A DNA stretch of 64,000 nucleotides from Opisthocomus hoazin. Its lineage: Eukaryota > Chordata > Aves > Opisthocomiformes > Opisthocomidae. The notes beneath the pieces were generated by a model. That model worked only from the letters and a program-made list of their open reading frames with translations. It ran no database searches and was not told where the DNA came from. The translations under genes and the position numbers were made by a program. The stretch spans positions 14,704,531 through 14,768,530 of the forward strand of contig NC_134422.1 in the NCBI RefSeq assembly GCF_030867145.1, written 5' to 3'. Positions within the stretch are counted from its first letter, which is position 1. Every line of letters begins with the position of its first letter. Of this stretch, positions 53,101 to 58,330 are shown one piece after another.

Positions 53101-56100
53101 TTTGAGCTTTTGGGAATTTCAGAGAATTTAGTTTTGCATGGGAACAGGATTAAAAGCAAGATAGGGGCTGTCAGTGAAGCAGAGTTCTTGTCCCCTCACT
53201 GCTTATACCACTAAGCAAACACTCCACCCACGAATCTTAAACAATTAGAAGAAAAAGCACAACCTGACTTGTGTCCAGAGGTGAACTGGAGGTAAGCAGT
53301 AAACCAGCATGTATGAGGAACAACATCAACAGCAGCACAGTTAACAGACACCACATATACTGTAAAAACTTTTCATAGACACACACAAAAATAATAAGCT
53401 TCTCGGTGTTTTACTAAGCACATGGTAAGTCTGTCAAAATCACTGAATGCACTTGGACAAACAAAAAGCTTCAGAAAAGTGTTAACAGAGGAAGAAAACT
53501 ACCAGGTCAAAACACAACTTTAGAATCTGAGAGGAATGTGGAGAAAAAAAACCGTACACCTTTCAATCTGCCCCAAAAGAACCCCGGTAACTCACATGAA
53601 GTTCATGCCTCCCATTTTGAACACACCAAAGTGACAGTACATAGAATACGTAACACTGATATTCTTCAGTCATTGACACAGCTACATAATAAGTAGATTC
53701 TTAAAAACAATCCAGCCTATGTACTGCGTAGGACTGTAGCTTTGAAGAACAGTTCAAGTCAAGCAATTTTATAATTAAAAACAACAGAAGAAATAGAAAA
53801 GCAGGCAGATTAAGTGGCTTGACAGACACCACAGGTAAGATCAGTGGGCAAAAAGCAGTTACCGCTCAAATCCTGGCTCTGTGCTTAATAAATTAATCTC
53901 AGCTTCATCATTTACAACATGTCCCTTCCATTTCTTTGTCAATATTCACAAGAACATCAGTCTCTGCTGCTTAAAAAGACTCTGAAACATGTTTGGCTTA
54001 CACGATACTGTTCCCTTTGGTGTTTTTTTTTTTTTCCTTTTCTTTTTTAAATTTAAACAGAAATTCAGCAATCTCAGAGTCAAGTATATGAACGACCATA
54101 ACTCCAGAACACTCTTCTTCCAGCAACAAATTCATTGTAAGGGTATAGCTCAACAAGCACCTTAAGCACACGTAAGCCTGATACTGCTTCTAAATGCTTT
54201 TTCACTACATTTGGGGAGGCACATGGGGAACCAGACTGGAGAATCGCTCCAGCTGGAAACTAACATAACAAAAGTATACCAATTATTTTCAGCCACAGCA
54301 TTTTCTTGACTTAGCTTACTGCCTGGCTGCCAAAGCAGTGTTTCTTCTGCCAAGGGGTATGCGAAAACAAGGACAAACGCAATAATGAAAGCATCTTTTC
54401 TTCCTGTGGCAGCAACAACTTCTGCCACTGTAAAGTATTTATGTAGCCATGGATTAAATAAAGGTATGGCATTCATTCCTGCCAAGACAACTCTTTCTCT
54501 GGCAGTGAACTAACCTGTTTGTTAAGTGATTCAGTCTTAAGAAACACCTTCTGTTATATTTTTTCTTAATAAAACAATTTTACAGAACTTAGGCAATGGG
54601 ACTATGCACAATTGAACTGGCAGACTCAAGGGCACCTCTTCGAAATAACAAGAGTTCATTTTAAACAAAATCTACTTCCAGCAAAGGAACAGAACCAGTC
54701 CTGGAAAAGGTGTTAGCTCAAAAAGGACGGTGATTCTCAAGGAAAGTTTTTGCAAAGGAAAAAAAATCTCTCTATATACGCATACATGTATTTTTAATTT
54801 AGCTTTAGATTTTAGAAAGCAACGTTGTTTTGCCAGGATTCTGTACCCTTCACTCCATCCCATCTCTCTCCGGCTTTTTTCTTTCCTATTTAAGAGTCAA
54901 CTCCACAACATGAACGATGCAAGTAGAGACACAAGAGCAAACACATTAAGGAGGCTGAAATGAAACCTTTAATCTACTTTTAATTTATTGTATTTTAATC
55001 ACCAAAGGAACTGGTACATGTCAGCCACTGATGATGCACCGCAATTACTGCATCTAGCTATGTTGATATGCCACACTTGTTTACTGCTACTCCTAACTTA
55101 GGCGTCCACAGACAAGGCTTTATACTGACTTATAAATAAAAAAAGCAAGAGTGAAAAAAGTTTCCTGTAGAAATAAATAGTTACTATTTTGCAGTGACCT
55201 AGGTTTTATAGCCCAGATAGCAGGTCACGACACCTCTTCAGGTTCAATTTATGCTCCTCAAAGCCTTAGAAATGTTGTTAGAGGTGCCAAGAATTTGCCT
55301 ACAGAGCCAACTCCAGCTCTAAAGATTACTGCTCTAGCTACGTTGAGACACCAATCTAAACTTGAGCACTTTTTAAGTGTAACTCTTGCTATAAAGTGTT
55401 TGTGGGCATTCCTGGCCTCAAATCAAACATCCTAGGCACTAAGCAGCACTGGATATGTTCACTACAGTGTTTCAGAGATGTACAAATTAGTTTTACTGCC
55501 CTCTATAAAGGCCTACTATATAGTCATTTTGCAAATAAAGATACCAGAGTGTTTCTTGAACTCTAGATTACTTGGGGTTCTGGATAGCGCAGTATGTCAA
55601 CAACACCGCTCAATAATCTAACAAGTTCAGCCTTCCTCACACTACCTAACATTATAAACACTCTAGAATTGTGCTTAAAATAAGAAAGGTAGGAAAGAAA
55701 AACCATTTCAAGAACGTCTGCTCCGCACGCTCTCTCTAACCAGCAGCTCCAACATCAGTGCAATTGTTCCTGACGCCAAAACCCTATAGAACTAGTCAGG
55801 AGGTCTCGAGACCCACAGCTTCCTAACTCAGCTGTGTGAGCTCAAAACAAATCACTAACAACCACAACGCACAGTAATGGAAAAACAGAGCACATCACCT
55901 CCATAGCTACTGTTCATCCTGCTGGCCAAAAACAGGTATATAATTAAGCAGAGCAGAAGAGACACGTGTATGTTAAGGGAGCTTTAGAAATGTAAAACGG
56001 TGGCTAACACCTCACTCCCAATAAAGCACTACACTATGAGACAATCCCTGCTATATCATCTGCCCTGAGGAGGGGAAGGAGAATTCTTCTCTTCCCTTCC

Positions 56101-56737
56101 CAAGTTAGCATGAAAAACTGCATCCACCCCTAACACAAAATCAAAACAAACGAAACACACAGAGAAATTACTGCTAGTACTTCCTCTTCGACAGAGTTAC
56201 ACCAAGAGATTTACCTTCCTTCTCAGGACGCGTACAGAGCTCACCCAAAAGAAATCCTATTCACCCACAACGGTACCCTCCCTATGTTAAGCCCTAGCAC
56301 AACAATCATCTTAACACGCTAGAAGGCACTCGATGGATGAGGCACAATAACATCTAACGCTCTCTAGTTTCAGCGAATAACAAATTTAACTATTCTTTCA
56401 GTACCTTTTTACGAACAGTAACTTGGCAGATGTCAAGACACAGGGTCGGTTGCTGTGACAAAGAGGTATGCCTTCACCTAACTTGTAAACAGCAAAGAGC
56501 ACCACCAGACTGACGCAAGCCAGCAGTATTTAAAAAACAAACTCGCATGACTCGTACCGGTAAGTCCACGCTGACATCTGTCCCATCCAACAGCGCTACT
56601 CGGCAGGTGATGATGGATTTTGCGTCCCCAGCTGCAGGGATGTGGGTTGCAGCTCTCTGGGCCTCTCTCAGCCGCTCCTTCTCCGCATGCTTACGCATAG
56701 ACCGCCGTCCAAGCGTTCGACGAAAGAAGCTCAGCAT
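2117..56737 (-). CDS. EPB41L5: EPB41L5 gene, full spliced coding span (25 coding exons)
   Basis: Cortical FERM-domain scaffold of the Lulu/Yurt family. Family knowledge: it acts at the membrane-cytoskeleton interface, binds the Crumbs tail, p120-catenin and paxillin, and promotes apical constriction, epithelial-mesenchymal transition and focal-adhesion remodelling. The spliced CDS is 2307 nt, giving 768 aa (mammalian long form about 733). All 25 coding exons have GT donors and AG acceptors with matching phase. FERM lies at about 43-330: F1 opens [13 protein letters not shown]2 carries [11 protein letters not shown], and F3 has [18 protein letters not shown] and the [18 protein letters not shown] helix. 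The FERM-adjacent region starts [14 protein letters not shown]. The tail (about 385-768) is poorly conserved apart from short blocks ([24 protein letters not shown]) and the terminal KCLLTTEL. Exon 2 supplies the start ATG with A at -3. The paralog EPB41L4B is less likely because the N-terminus [20 protein letters not shown] and the C-terminus match L5. Identification comes from recalled family sequences, not a database search. Confidence 0.95.
2581..2714 (-). CDS. EPB41L5: EPB41L5 exon 25 (residues 706-750)
   Basis: 134 nt, phase 0 to 2, acceptor CCCCGATTCAG|ACCGGA, donor GCAAG|GTAAGG. Encodes [20 protein letters not shown], then [20 protein letters not shown]. Only its start resembles the mammalian SGAMSNGLAG; the rest is a low-complexity Ser/Pro/Gln stretch with a TCG repeat. 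Confidence 0.8.
3128..3169 (-). CDS. EPB41L5: EPB41L5 exon 24 (residues 692-705)
   Basis: 42 nt, phase 0 to 0, acceptor TTTTTGTAG|GTGTCT, donor GCCA|GTGAGT. Encodes [14 protein letters not shown]; mammals have VSSTSMITPRWIVP. A very short but strongly conserved in-frame exon. Confidence 0.9.
4006..4083 (-). CDS. EPB41L5: EPB41L5 exon 23 (residues 666-691)
   Basis: 78 nt, phase 0 to 0, acceptor TTCCATAG|AGCACT, donor CTTCGG|GTAAAT. Encodes [20 protein letters not shown], then TEATLR. The S-L-T-x-x-T-E-N-L-I-D block matches mammalian ASLTENLIDHT. Confidence 0.88.
5023..5116 (-). CDS. EPB41L5: EPB41L5 exon 22 (residues 634-665)
   Basis: 94 nt, phase 2 to 0, acceptor TCTCCTTGCAG|TGATGC, donor CCAAG|GTATCA. 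Encodes [20 protein letters not shown], then [11 protein letters not shown]. It is acidic with a weak match to the mammalian ETLMLITPADSGSVLK region. Phase fits both neighbours. Confidence 0.75.
5686..5796 (-). CDS. EPB41L5: EPB41L5 exon 21 (possible cassette, residues 597-634)
   Basis: 111 nt, phase 2 to 2, donor TGTTCC|GTAAGT. The preferred acceptor TTGTTGTTTTGCGCCAG|GAACG has a long T/G tract. A second AG at 5767-5768 would shorten the exon by 30 nt in frame. Encodes [20 protein letters not shown], then [17 protein letters not shown]. The exon is symmetric: exon 20 also joins exon 22 in frame, giving 731 aa, close to the mammalian length. Confidence 0.62.
6434..6495 (-). CDS. EPB41L5: EPB41L5 exon 20 (residues 577-597)
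   Basis: 62 nt, phase 0 to 2, acceptor GTCCTTCAG|GTTGTA, donor GCCAG|GTACTG. Encodes [20 protein letters not shown], aligning with VTKEDSLLSHKNANVQDAAT in mammals. Confidence 0.83.
6741..6915 (-). mobile_element. Diverged CR1 LINE fragment (intron 19)
   Basis: The + strand shows a degraded reversed CR1 3' region: TCACAGAATAATTTC, GGGTTAGAAGG, CTTGTTCAGGGCCTTGACCA and CTTGGGCAACCGTTCCAGT. It is sense with the gene and clearly older than the copy at 31.7 kb. Confidence 0.75.
7044..7172 (-). CDS. EPB41L5: EPB41L5 exon 19 (residues 534-576)
   Basis: 129 nt, phase 0 to 0, acceptor ATGTCTAG|GATGAA, donor CAAG|GTAAAT. Encodes [20 protein letters not shown], then [20 protein letters not shown]. It is one of the best conserved blocks of the tail. 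Length and phase would allow in-frame skipping. Confidence 0.93.
7475..7499. repeat. (CATCA)5 microsatellite
   Basis: Five exact CATCA units in intron 18, 302 bp above exon 19. Confidence 0.95.
7805..8045. promoter_or_regulatory. Orphan intragenic CpG-rich block
   Basis: About 240 bp with roughly twenty CpG dinucleotides, inside intron 18 where the surroundings are AT-rich. All minus-strand frames are open across it, as expected from its composition. It could be an intragenic promoter or enhancer, or an unrecognised alternative exon like the GC-rich one at 19.4 kb; no good acceptor/donor pair was found. Confidence 0.4.
12360..12454 (-). CDS. EPB41L5: EPB41L5 exon 18 (residues 502-533)
   Basis: 95 nt, phase 1 to 0, acceptor CTTTTTCAG|CGTTTG, donor TACAG|GTACTT. 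Encodes [20 protein letters not shown], then [11 protein letters not shown]. The LKQLE core and hydrophobic-Asn-hydrophobic end match the mammalian tail. Confidence 0.87.
12455..12984 (-). other. EPB41L5: Intron 17
   Basis: 530 bp, nothing recognised. Confidence 0.8.
12985..13151 (-). CDS. EPB41L5: EPB41L5 exon 17 (residues 446-502)
   Basis: 167 nt, phase 2 to 1, acceptor GCCTTTGCAG|CGTACC, donor TGATC|GTAAGC. Encodes [20 protein letters not shown], then [18 protein letters not shown] and an acidic Lys/Ala end. It corresponds to the mammalian IPLNIDLLNSPDLLEATIGD segment. First exon specific to the long isoform. Confidence 0.85.
13329..13361. repeat. A19 tract followed by a (CA)n run
   Basis: Nineteen A, GGG, then five AC units on the + strand. 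On the transcribed strand this is a T19 tract about 180 nt upstream of the exon 17 acceptor. Confidence 0.9.
17280..17746 (+). mobile_element. CR1 LINE 3' fragment (intron 16)
   Basis: A + strand CR1 end, antisense to the gene. Recognised by TTCAGCCTGGAGAAGAAAAA, the GACAGGACAAGAGACAATC block, CACAAACTGAAACACAGGA and TCCTTGGAGATACTCAAAAC. Diverged; the 3' tail repeat is lost. Edges are approximate. Confidence 0.88.
18769..18774 (-). terminator. EPB41L5: Candidate poly(A) signal for the short isoform
   Basis: Minus-strand AATAAA about 540 nt past the short-isoform stop, followed after about 30 nt by a GGTGGG plus T-run, the expected GU/U-rich downstream element. A nearer ATTAAA lies at 19099-19104. 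Which one is used is not decidable from sequence. Confidence 0.5.
19316..19499 (-). CDS. EPB41L5: EPB41L5 alternative terminal exon (short isoform, 506 aa)
   Basis: 184 coding nt in intron 16, entered in phase 2 behind the C-rich acceptor CAATGATCCAG|G and ending at TGA 19318-19316. The new tail is W + 60 residues: it starts [19 protein letters not shown], contains [18 protein letters not shown] and ends AVQTTMTSL. This resembles the C-terminus of the mammalian EPB41L5 short isoform as I recall it (DRCQRGGNQW, YTDFVHEHNVKNAG). Total 506 aa against about 505. It lacks the paxillin-binding type tail and the TTEL end. The block is very GC/CpG-rich compared with the AT-rich intron around it. Identification rests on phase plus recalled homology. 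Confidence 0.8.
19785..19870 (-). mobile_element. MIR-like relic (intron 16)
   Basis: CAAAGCACTTCACAAAAGC and GTTTTACAGATGGGAGAAAA resemble a reversed MIR 3' half (AAGCGCTTTACA, TTTACAGATGAGGAAAC). Weak, recognised by eye only. Confidence 0.35.
23639..23754 (-). CDS. EPB41L5: EPB41L5 exon 16 (residues 408-446, last exon shared by long and short forms)
   Basis: 116 nt, phase 0 to 2, acceptor TTCCGAAG|AGCTGG, donor AAGTG|GTATGT. Encodes [20 protein letters not shown], then [18 protein letters not shown] and TG of the split codon. Joined to exon 17 it gives Cys (TG|C); joined to the alternative terminal exon at 19499 it gives Trp (TG|G), the same C/W switch I recall for the mammalian isoforms. 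Confidence 0.88.
24862..24904 (-). CDS. EPB41L5: EPB41L5 exon 15 (residues 393-407)
   Basis: 43 nt, phase 2 to 0, acceptor CTTTCAG|TACTGC, donor CACAA|GTAAGG. Encodes [14 protein letters not shown], matching the N-N-V/A-x-x-Q-x-N-G-S-Q segment of the mammalian tail. Confidence 0.88.
26808..26948 (+). mobile_element. CR1 LINE 3' end (intron 14)
   Basis: A short + strand CR1 3' end: AAGACCAGGCTGGACAGGGC, the GGTTGGACTAGATGACCTC block and a tail of two TTCTATGA units. It is abutted upstream by a three-unit 9-bp run (GTTGATCAT type) at about 26776-26802. Confidence 0.9.
27435..27462 (-). CDS. EPB41L5: EPB41L5 exon 14 (28-nt microexon, residues 384-393)
   Basis: 28 nt, phase 1 to 2, acceptor TATTCGCAG|CACATG, donor ACAAG|GTAAGA. 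Encodes [10 protein letters not shown] across its junctions, the position of ACATKPEELS in mammals. The phase fit on both sides and the aligned length make it convincing despite its size. Confidence 0.85.
27841..27958. repeat. AT-rich low-complexity tract
   Basis: About 118 bp of nearly pure A/T with many overlapping short inverted repeats (ATATCATTATATATGAT and similar) in intron 13, able to form hairpins. Confidence 0.85.
28237..28343 (-). CDS. EPB41L5: EPB41L5 exon 13 (residues 348-384, FERM-adjacent region)
   Basis: 107 nt, phase 2 to 1, acceptor TTGTTAG|TGGG, donor AAAG|GTAAAAG. Encodes [20 protein letters not shown], then [15 protein letters not shown]. It is rich in Arg-directed Ser/Thr sites. 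In Yurt and Lulu proteins the FA region is where aPKC phosphorylation is reported to act. Confidence 0.95.
29500..29669 (-). CDS. EPB41L5: EPB41L5 exon 12 (residues 292-348, end of FERM and start of FA)
   Basis: 170 nt, phase 0 to 2, acceptor GCTTTAAG|GGAAAG, donor TACAG|GTCAGT. Encodes [20 protein letters not shown] and the final F3 helix [15 protein letters not shown], then the FA opening [12 protein letters not shown]. The acceptor tract is weak in pyrimidines but homology is unambiguous. Confidence 0.95.
30360..30429 (-). CDS. EPB41L5: EPB41L5 exon 11 (residues 268-291)
   Basis: 70 nt, phase 2 to 0, acceptor CATCTTGCAG|GCCAAAG, donor ACAG|GTAGAT. Encodes [20 protein letters not shown], then DEQ: F3 strands. 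Confidence 0.95.
31709..32302 (-). mobile_element. CR1 LINE fragment (intron 10)
   Basis: About 590 bp in sense with the gene. The + strand starts with the reversed CR1 tail (ATAGAATCACAGAATGGTTT) and ends in a 5' truncation. A 154-codon minus-strand frame (31794-32258) is still open and encodes CR1 ORF2 C-terminal motifs such as [27 protein letters not shown] and [16 protein letters not shown]. This part follows the reverse transcriptase domain. The open frame suggests a fairly young copy. Confidence 0.93.
32346..32488. repeat. Perfect 71-bp tandem duplication
   Basis: Bases 32346-32416 are repeated without a mismatch at 32417-32487, with one more matching base. The unit runs from TCAACCATGAACG to GCTGCAGAATAT. 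It sits 43 bp beyond the truncated 5' end of the CR1 copy and 121 bp below exon 10. Confidence 0.97.
32610..32698 (-). CDS. EPB41L5: EPB41L5 exon 10 (residues 239-268)
   Basis: 89 nt, phase 0 to 2, acceptor GCAATTAG|GCAAGA, donor TTCTG|GTAAGC. Encodes [20 protein letters not shown], then [10 protein letters not shown], the first strands of the PTB/PH-like F3 lobe. The 71-bp tandem duplication and a CR1 element lie just downstream in intron 10. Confidence 0.94.
32699..33830 (-). other. EPB41L5: Introns 8 and 9 (33419-33830 and 32699-33330)
   Basis: Short AT-rich introns on either side of exon 9. Nothing recognised in them. Confidence 0.8.
33331..33418 (-). CDS. EPB41L5: EPB41L5 exon 9 (residues 209-238)
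   Basis: 88 nt, phase 2 to 0, acceptor TTATTTCAG|GGGGCAG, donor CAAG|GTATGT. Encodes [20 protein letters not shown] followed by YGVDMHIVK, the F2-F3 junction typical of band-4.1 FERM domains (YGVD). Confidence 0.94.
33831..33951 (-). CDS. EPB41L5: EPB41L5 exon 8 (residues 169-209)
   Basis: 121 nt, phase 1 to 2, acceptor TTTTGTAG|CTGAAC, donor TGCAG|GTACTA. Encodes [20 protein letters not shown], then [20 protein letters not shown]: the middle helices of F2. Confidence 0.94.
34513..34622 (+). mobile_element. Ancient interspersed repeat relic (intron 7)
   Basis: CTAAGAACATAATAAATG, CCTACTGGGTCAG and CAATAAGAGATGC resemble an old sauropsid dispersed repeat with the pattern 'AAGAACATAAG..TACTGGGTCAGACCAA'. 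The family name is uncertain; a RepeatMasker run would settle it. Confidence 0.45.
36622..36674 (-). CDS. EPB41L5: EPB41L5 exon 7 (residues 151-169)
   Basis: 53 nt, phase 2 to 1, acceptor TTTCGGCAG|ATTGG, donor CAAG|GTGCGT. Encodes [17 protein letters not shown]. The C-P-F/Y-x-x-A-x-x-L-A-A-Y pattern is the FERM F2 hallmark. Confidence 0.93.
36997..37041 (-). CDS. EPB41L5: EPB41L5 exon 6 (residues 136-151)
   Basis: 45 nt, phase 2 to 2, acceptor ATCCTACAG|GTATTT, donor GGAAA|GTAAGT. Encodes [15 protein letters not shown], the first helix of FERM F2. Although a multiple of three, it is FERM core, so skipping would be damaging. Confidence 0.92.
37042..40726 (-). other. EPB41L5: Introns 4 and 5 (39611-40726 and 37042-39531)
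   Basis: Both flank exon 5 (39532-39610). Non-coding; a possible very degraded CR1 tail near 39680 (CACAGAATCACATCATAGAA). No further feature seen. Confidence 0.8.
39532..39610 (-). CDS. EPB41L5: EPB41L5 exon 5 (residues 110-136)
   Basis: 79 nt, phase 1 to 2, acceptor CTTTGCAG|TTGG, donor ACAAG|GTAAGA. Encodes [20 protein letters not shown], then REELTR: the end of F1 and the linker into F2. Confidence 0.93.
40727..40769 (-). CDS. EPB41L5: EPB41L5 exon 4 (residues 96-110)
   Basis: 43-nt exon, phase 0 to 1, acceptor TTTTTCAG|CATTGG, donor AAAA|GTAAGT. Encodes [14 protein letters not shown], which continues F1 (mammals have [13 protein letters not shown]). It is too short to stand out as an open frame and was found by extending the homology and phase from exon 3. 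Confidence 0.92.
40770..46052 (-). other. EPB41L5: Intron 3 (5.3 kb)
   Basis: Non-coding, AT-rich. Contains the MIR-like relic near 43.95 kb and a C7/C9 run at 43585-43602. Nothing else recognised. Confidence 0.85.
43922..43992 (+). mobile_element. MIR/CORE-SINE-like relic (intron 3)
   Basis: CTTCGACAAGTCACTTGATT followed by CTCTGCCTTTGTTTCC and CTGCAGATTGGG tracks the MIR core (CTTGGGCAAGTTACTTAACC, CTCTGTGCCTCAGTTTCC, CATCTGTAAAATGGG). Short and diverged. Confidence 0.45.
46053..46157 (-). CDS. EPB41L5: EPB41L5 exon 3 (residues 61-95, FERM F1)
   Basis: 105 nt, phase 0 on both sides. Acceptor TTTCCAG|AAAAAAG, donor GCG|GTGAGTA. Encodes [20 protein letters not shown], then [15 protein letters not shown], the signature F1 segment of band-4.1 FERM proteins. 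Confidence 0.95.
46158..56557 (-). other. EPB41L5: Intron 2 (10.4 kb)
   Basis: AT-rich, with no reading frame that carries splice sites and family homology. Notable only for a short direct repeat (GTTCCAGCTGTTGAG at 53006-53020 and 53023-53037), a weak MIR-like stretch near 53.8 kb and a mildly CpG-enriched patch at about 51.1-51.4 kb. Long first introns often hold enhancers; none is identifiable here. Confidence 0.85.
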
Positions 56738-56742
56738 CTTTG
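56558..56742 (-). CDS. EPB41L5: EPB41L5 exon 2 (start codon; residues 1-60)
   Basis: The first coding exon. The acceptor is a T-rich tract ending TATTTCGTAG|CAAAG, followed after five UTR bases by the ATG at 56737-56735. Coding part 180 nt. It encodes the basic leader [20 protein letters not shown] and the first strand of FERM F1 ([20 protein letters not shown]). Donor CCG|GTACGA, phase 0. An in-frame upstream ATG (MYFVAKM) lies in intron and would not be in the mRNA. Confidence 0.95.
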
Positions 56743-57513
56743 CTACGAAATACAAAACAGAAAAAAAACACGTTAATGTTAGTTTTTCACAGAAAAAAAA
56801 AAAGAAAATAATAGCCCGTACTTAAAATTCTCAGAAAATGCCAGACTTTGATAAAGAACTGCTAGAGATTCAAACTAACGCTTCACTTCTTTGGATTTAC
56901 ATACCCCCAGTCTTCGGCTACTTTGAAAAAAAACTCAGCTCAAACCTTTGCCGGCAGTTGGGTGATTTTTAGGACAGGCTGCAAGCACCTTAGGGAGAAC
57001 ACAGCGATGGTGTAGCTCTCCCACACCTAACTGCAAGCTTTCATTAACACAAACGCTACCGCTCTCTCCAACGAGACGGCGATGCTCTTCCGCAGCTGGA
57101 AAGCAACACCGAGCCGCAGCCCGCTCCCGCGCTCCGCCTCCCTCATCGAACAGAGCCGCGAACGACCCTTCCCGCCCCGGCGCCTCGCCCGCAGCCCAGG
57201 GAGGCGGCGCGGAAAGGCTGCGCCGAGGCTCCCGCCGGCCCAGCAGGGCGGCCCCTGCCGCTCACCGGCACCGCGGCCCCCGGCCGCCGCGGCAGGCACC
57301 CGGAGCTCGGCCGCCAGTCAGCCCGCAGCCCCCCGCCCCGGCAAGGAACGGCCCCCGCCCCGCTCAAACCCCCCTCCCTCCCCGGGCCACGCCGGCCGGG
57401 CGCCCCCGCCCCTACACAACGCCCCGGGACCGGCGCCCGCCCCAGCCGCGGCCCCGCTCCCCGCCGGCCTCGCCTCAGGGGTCGCGGCCGCGGACCCTCC
57501 CCGCGCCCCTCAC
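56743..57513 (-). other. EPB41L5: Intron 1 (proximal-donor model)
   Basis: Spans the lower half of the CpG island and a short AT-rich stretch next to exon 2. No coding exon seen. If the distal donor is used, the intron extends to 57725. Confidence 0.6.
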
Positions 57514-57650
57514 CTGGCGGGCGGCCCCGCGGCCCGGGCGGCAGGAGCGGCGGAGCCGGTGGGAGCGCGTCCCCGCTGCGGCTCCTCAGGGCCCTGGGGG
57601 CGGCAGGGGGGGCGGTGAGGGAGCCCCCGGCAGAGGGCGGGCCTCCGAAG
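57514..57650 (-). other. EPB41L5: Candidate non-coding exon 1 (5' UTR), proximal donor
   Basis: A minus-strand CCGCCAG|GTGAGGGG donor ends a possible first exon at 57514 inside the CpG island. The upper limit (transcription start) is not defined; about 57650 is chosen because an AAGATGGCGG YY1-type element lies at 57648-57657. There is no minus-strand ATG in this stretch, so translation would begin in exon 2. A second donor at 57726 competes for the same role. Confidence 0.45.
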
Positions 57651-57657
57651 ATGGCGG
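57648..57657 (+). promoter_or_regulatory. YY1-type initiator element
   Basis: AAGATGGCGG matches the YY1 core that commonly lies near transcription starts of CpG-island genes. It reads on the + strand, opposite to EPB41L5. It suggests initiation near here, favouring the proximal exon 1, but does not prove it. Confidence 0.4.
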
Positions 57658-57672
57658 AGCGATGCGGGAGGC

Positions 57673-57682
57673 CCTTAAATGG
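57673..57682. promoter_or_regulatory. CArG box (SRF-type site)
   Basis: CCTTAAATGG fits CC(A/T)6GG exactly and sits in the nearly symmetric GCCCTTAAATGGGC, an AT island within very GC-rich DNA. SRF with MRTF controls many actin-linked genes, so a site here would suit EPB41L5. Occupancy is inference. Confidence 0.4.
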
Positions 57683-57725
57683 GCAACGACTCGCCCTCCG
57701 TCTGCTCCCGTCCGCGCTTACTCAC

Positions 57726-57850
57726 CTGGCGGCTTCCGCCGCTGCTTTCTCCCTCTGGGCGCAGGAGGAGAGACGGCGCAGGGGGGCGGCGGGGCAGCGA
57801 AGCGGCCGGGCGGGTGGCAAGGAGCTCGCTGCTCTTGGCGCCGCGCAGCG
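57726..57850 (-). other. EPB41L5: Alternative candidate non-coding exon 1, distal donor
   Basis: A second minus-strand donor, CCGCCAG|GTGAGTAAG, ends a possible first exon at 57726. It is closer to consensus than the one at 57514. The 5' boundary is unknown and 57850 is only nominal. Either or both may be used; both would splice to exon 2 without changing the protein. Confidence 0.45.
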
Positions 57851-58330
57851 AGGGCAGCGCCCCTTTAACGGGGCGGATCCCGGGGGAGAAGGGTCGCCCC
57901 CACCCCGAGCCAGGTGGTTTCGCCCAGCAGAGCGCCTCCGCGAGGCGCGGCGCGGCCCACGTGCTGCCCGGGGAGGGGCGGGGAGGCGGGAGGCAGCGCG
58001 GCTCAGCCCCGGGCCGGCACACGACCTCACCAGCGGCCGGGGAGGGGGGGGGAAGGGGGCCGCGGCCGCCCGGAGGGAAGGGCTGCCCGGTGAAACACGG
58101 GCGCTCCGGAAGCCCTGTGAGGAAGGGGCCCTTCGTCTTGAGCCTTCGGCATGGCTTTCACGTTATTTCGCCAAATTCCTGGAATTTTTGCTAAGAGGTA
58201 GCGAAGTTTCCCTGGGCGGTTGAGGCAGAACTGCAGCAAGGCCTCGGGAGGCCGGCGGTGACCAGGAGCCTCAGGCAAACGCGCTCCCCAGCGCTTCAGA
58301 AGAAGATCGCCCCTCTCCTCCTTGCCGGAA

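Larger units (their letters stand above)
57030..58330 (-). promoter_or_regulatory. EPB41L5: CpG-island promoter of EPB41L5
   Basis: This is the only long GC-rich, CpG-dense block in the window, about 1.3 kb in otherwise AT-rich DNA, sitting just upstream of the start-codon exon. It holds two minus-strand splice donors, GGGGCGGGG Sp1-type boxes (for example 57975-57983), a CACGTG E-box at 57958-57963, a YY1-type AAGATGGCGG at 57648-57657 and a CArG box at 57673-57682. No TATA box is apparent, consistent with a broad, constitutive-type promoter. The long reading frames here are a composition effect. Confidence 0.85.

Noticed and set aside
53795..53890. Possible MIR relic (AAGTGGCTTGACAGACACCACAG)
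   Set aside because: Similarity to the MIR 3' half is suggestive but too short and gapped to list as an element.
54162..54485. 107-codon minus-strand frame in intron 2
   Set aside because: No homology and no compatible splice phase with exons 2 and 3.
56741..56755. Upstream in-frame ATG (MYFVAKM) before the start codon
   Set aside because: A consensus acceptor (TATTTCGTAG) lies between it and the MLSFF start, so it is intronic.
57082..58223. Long + strand frames (178, 202 and 171 codons) across the CpG island
   Set aside because: Very high GC removes stop codons in several frames at once; products are Pro/Arg/Ala/Gly-rich with no homology.
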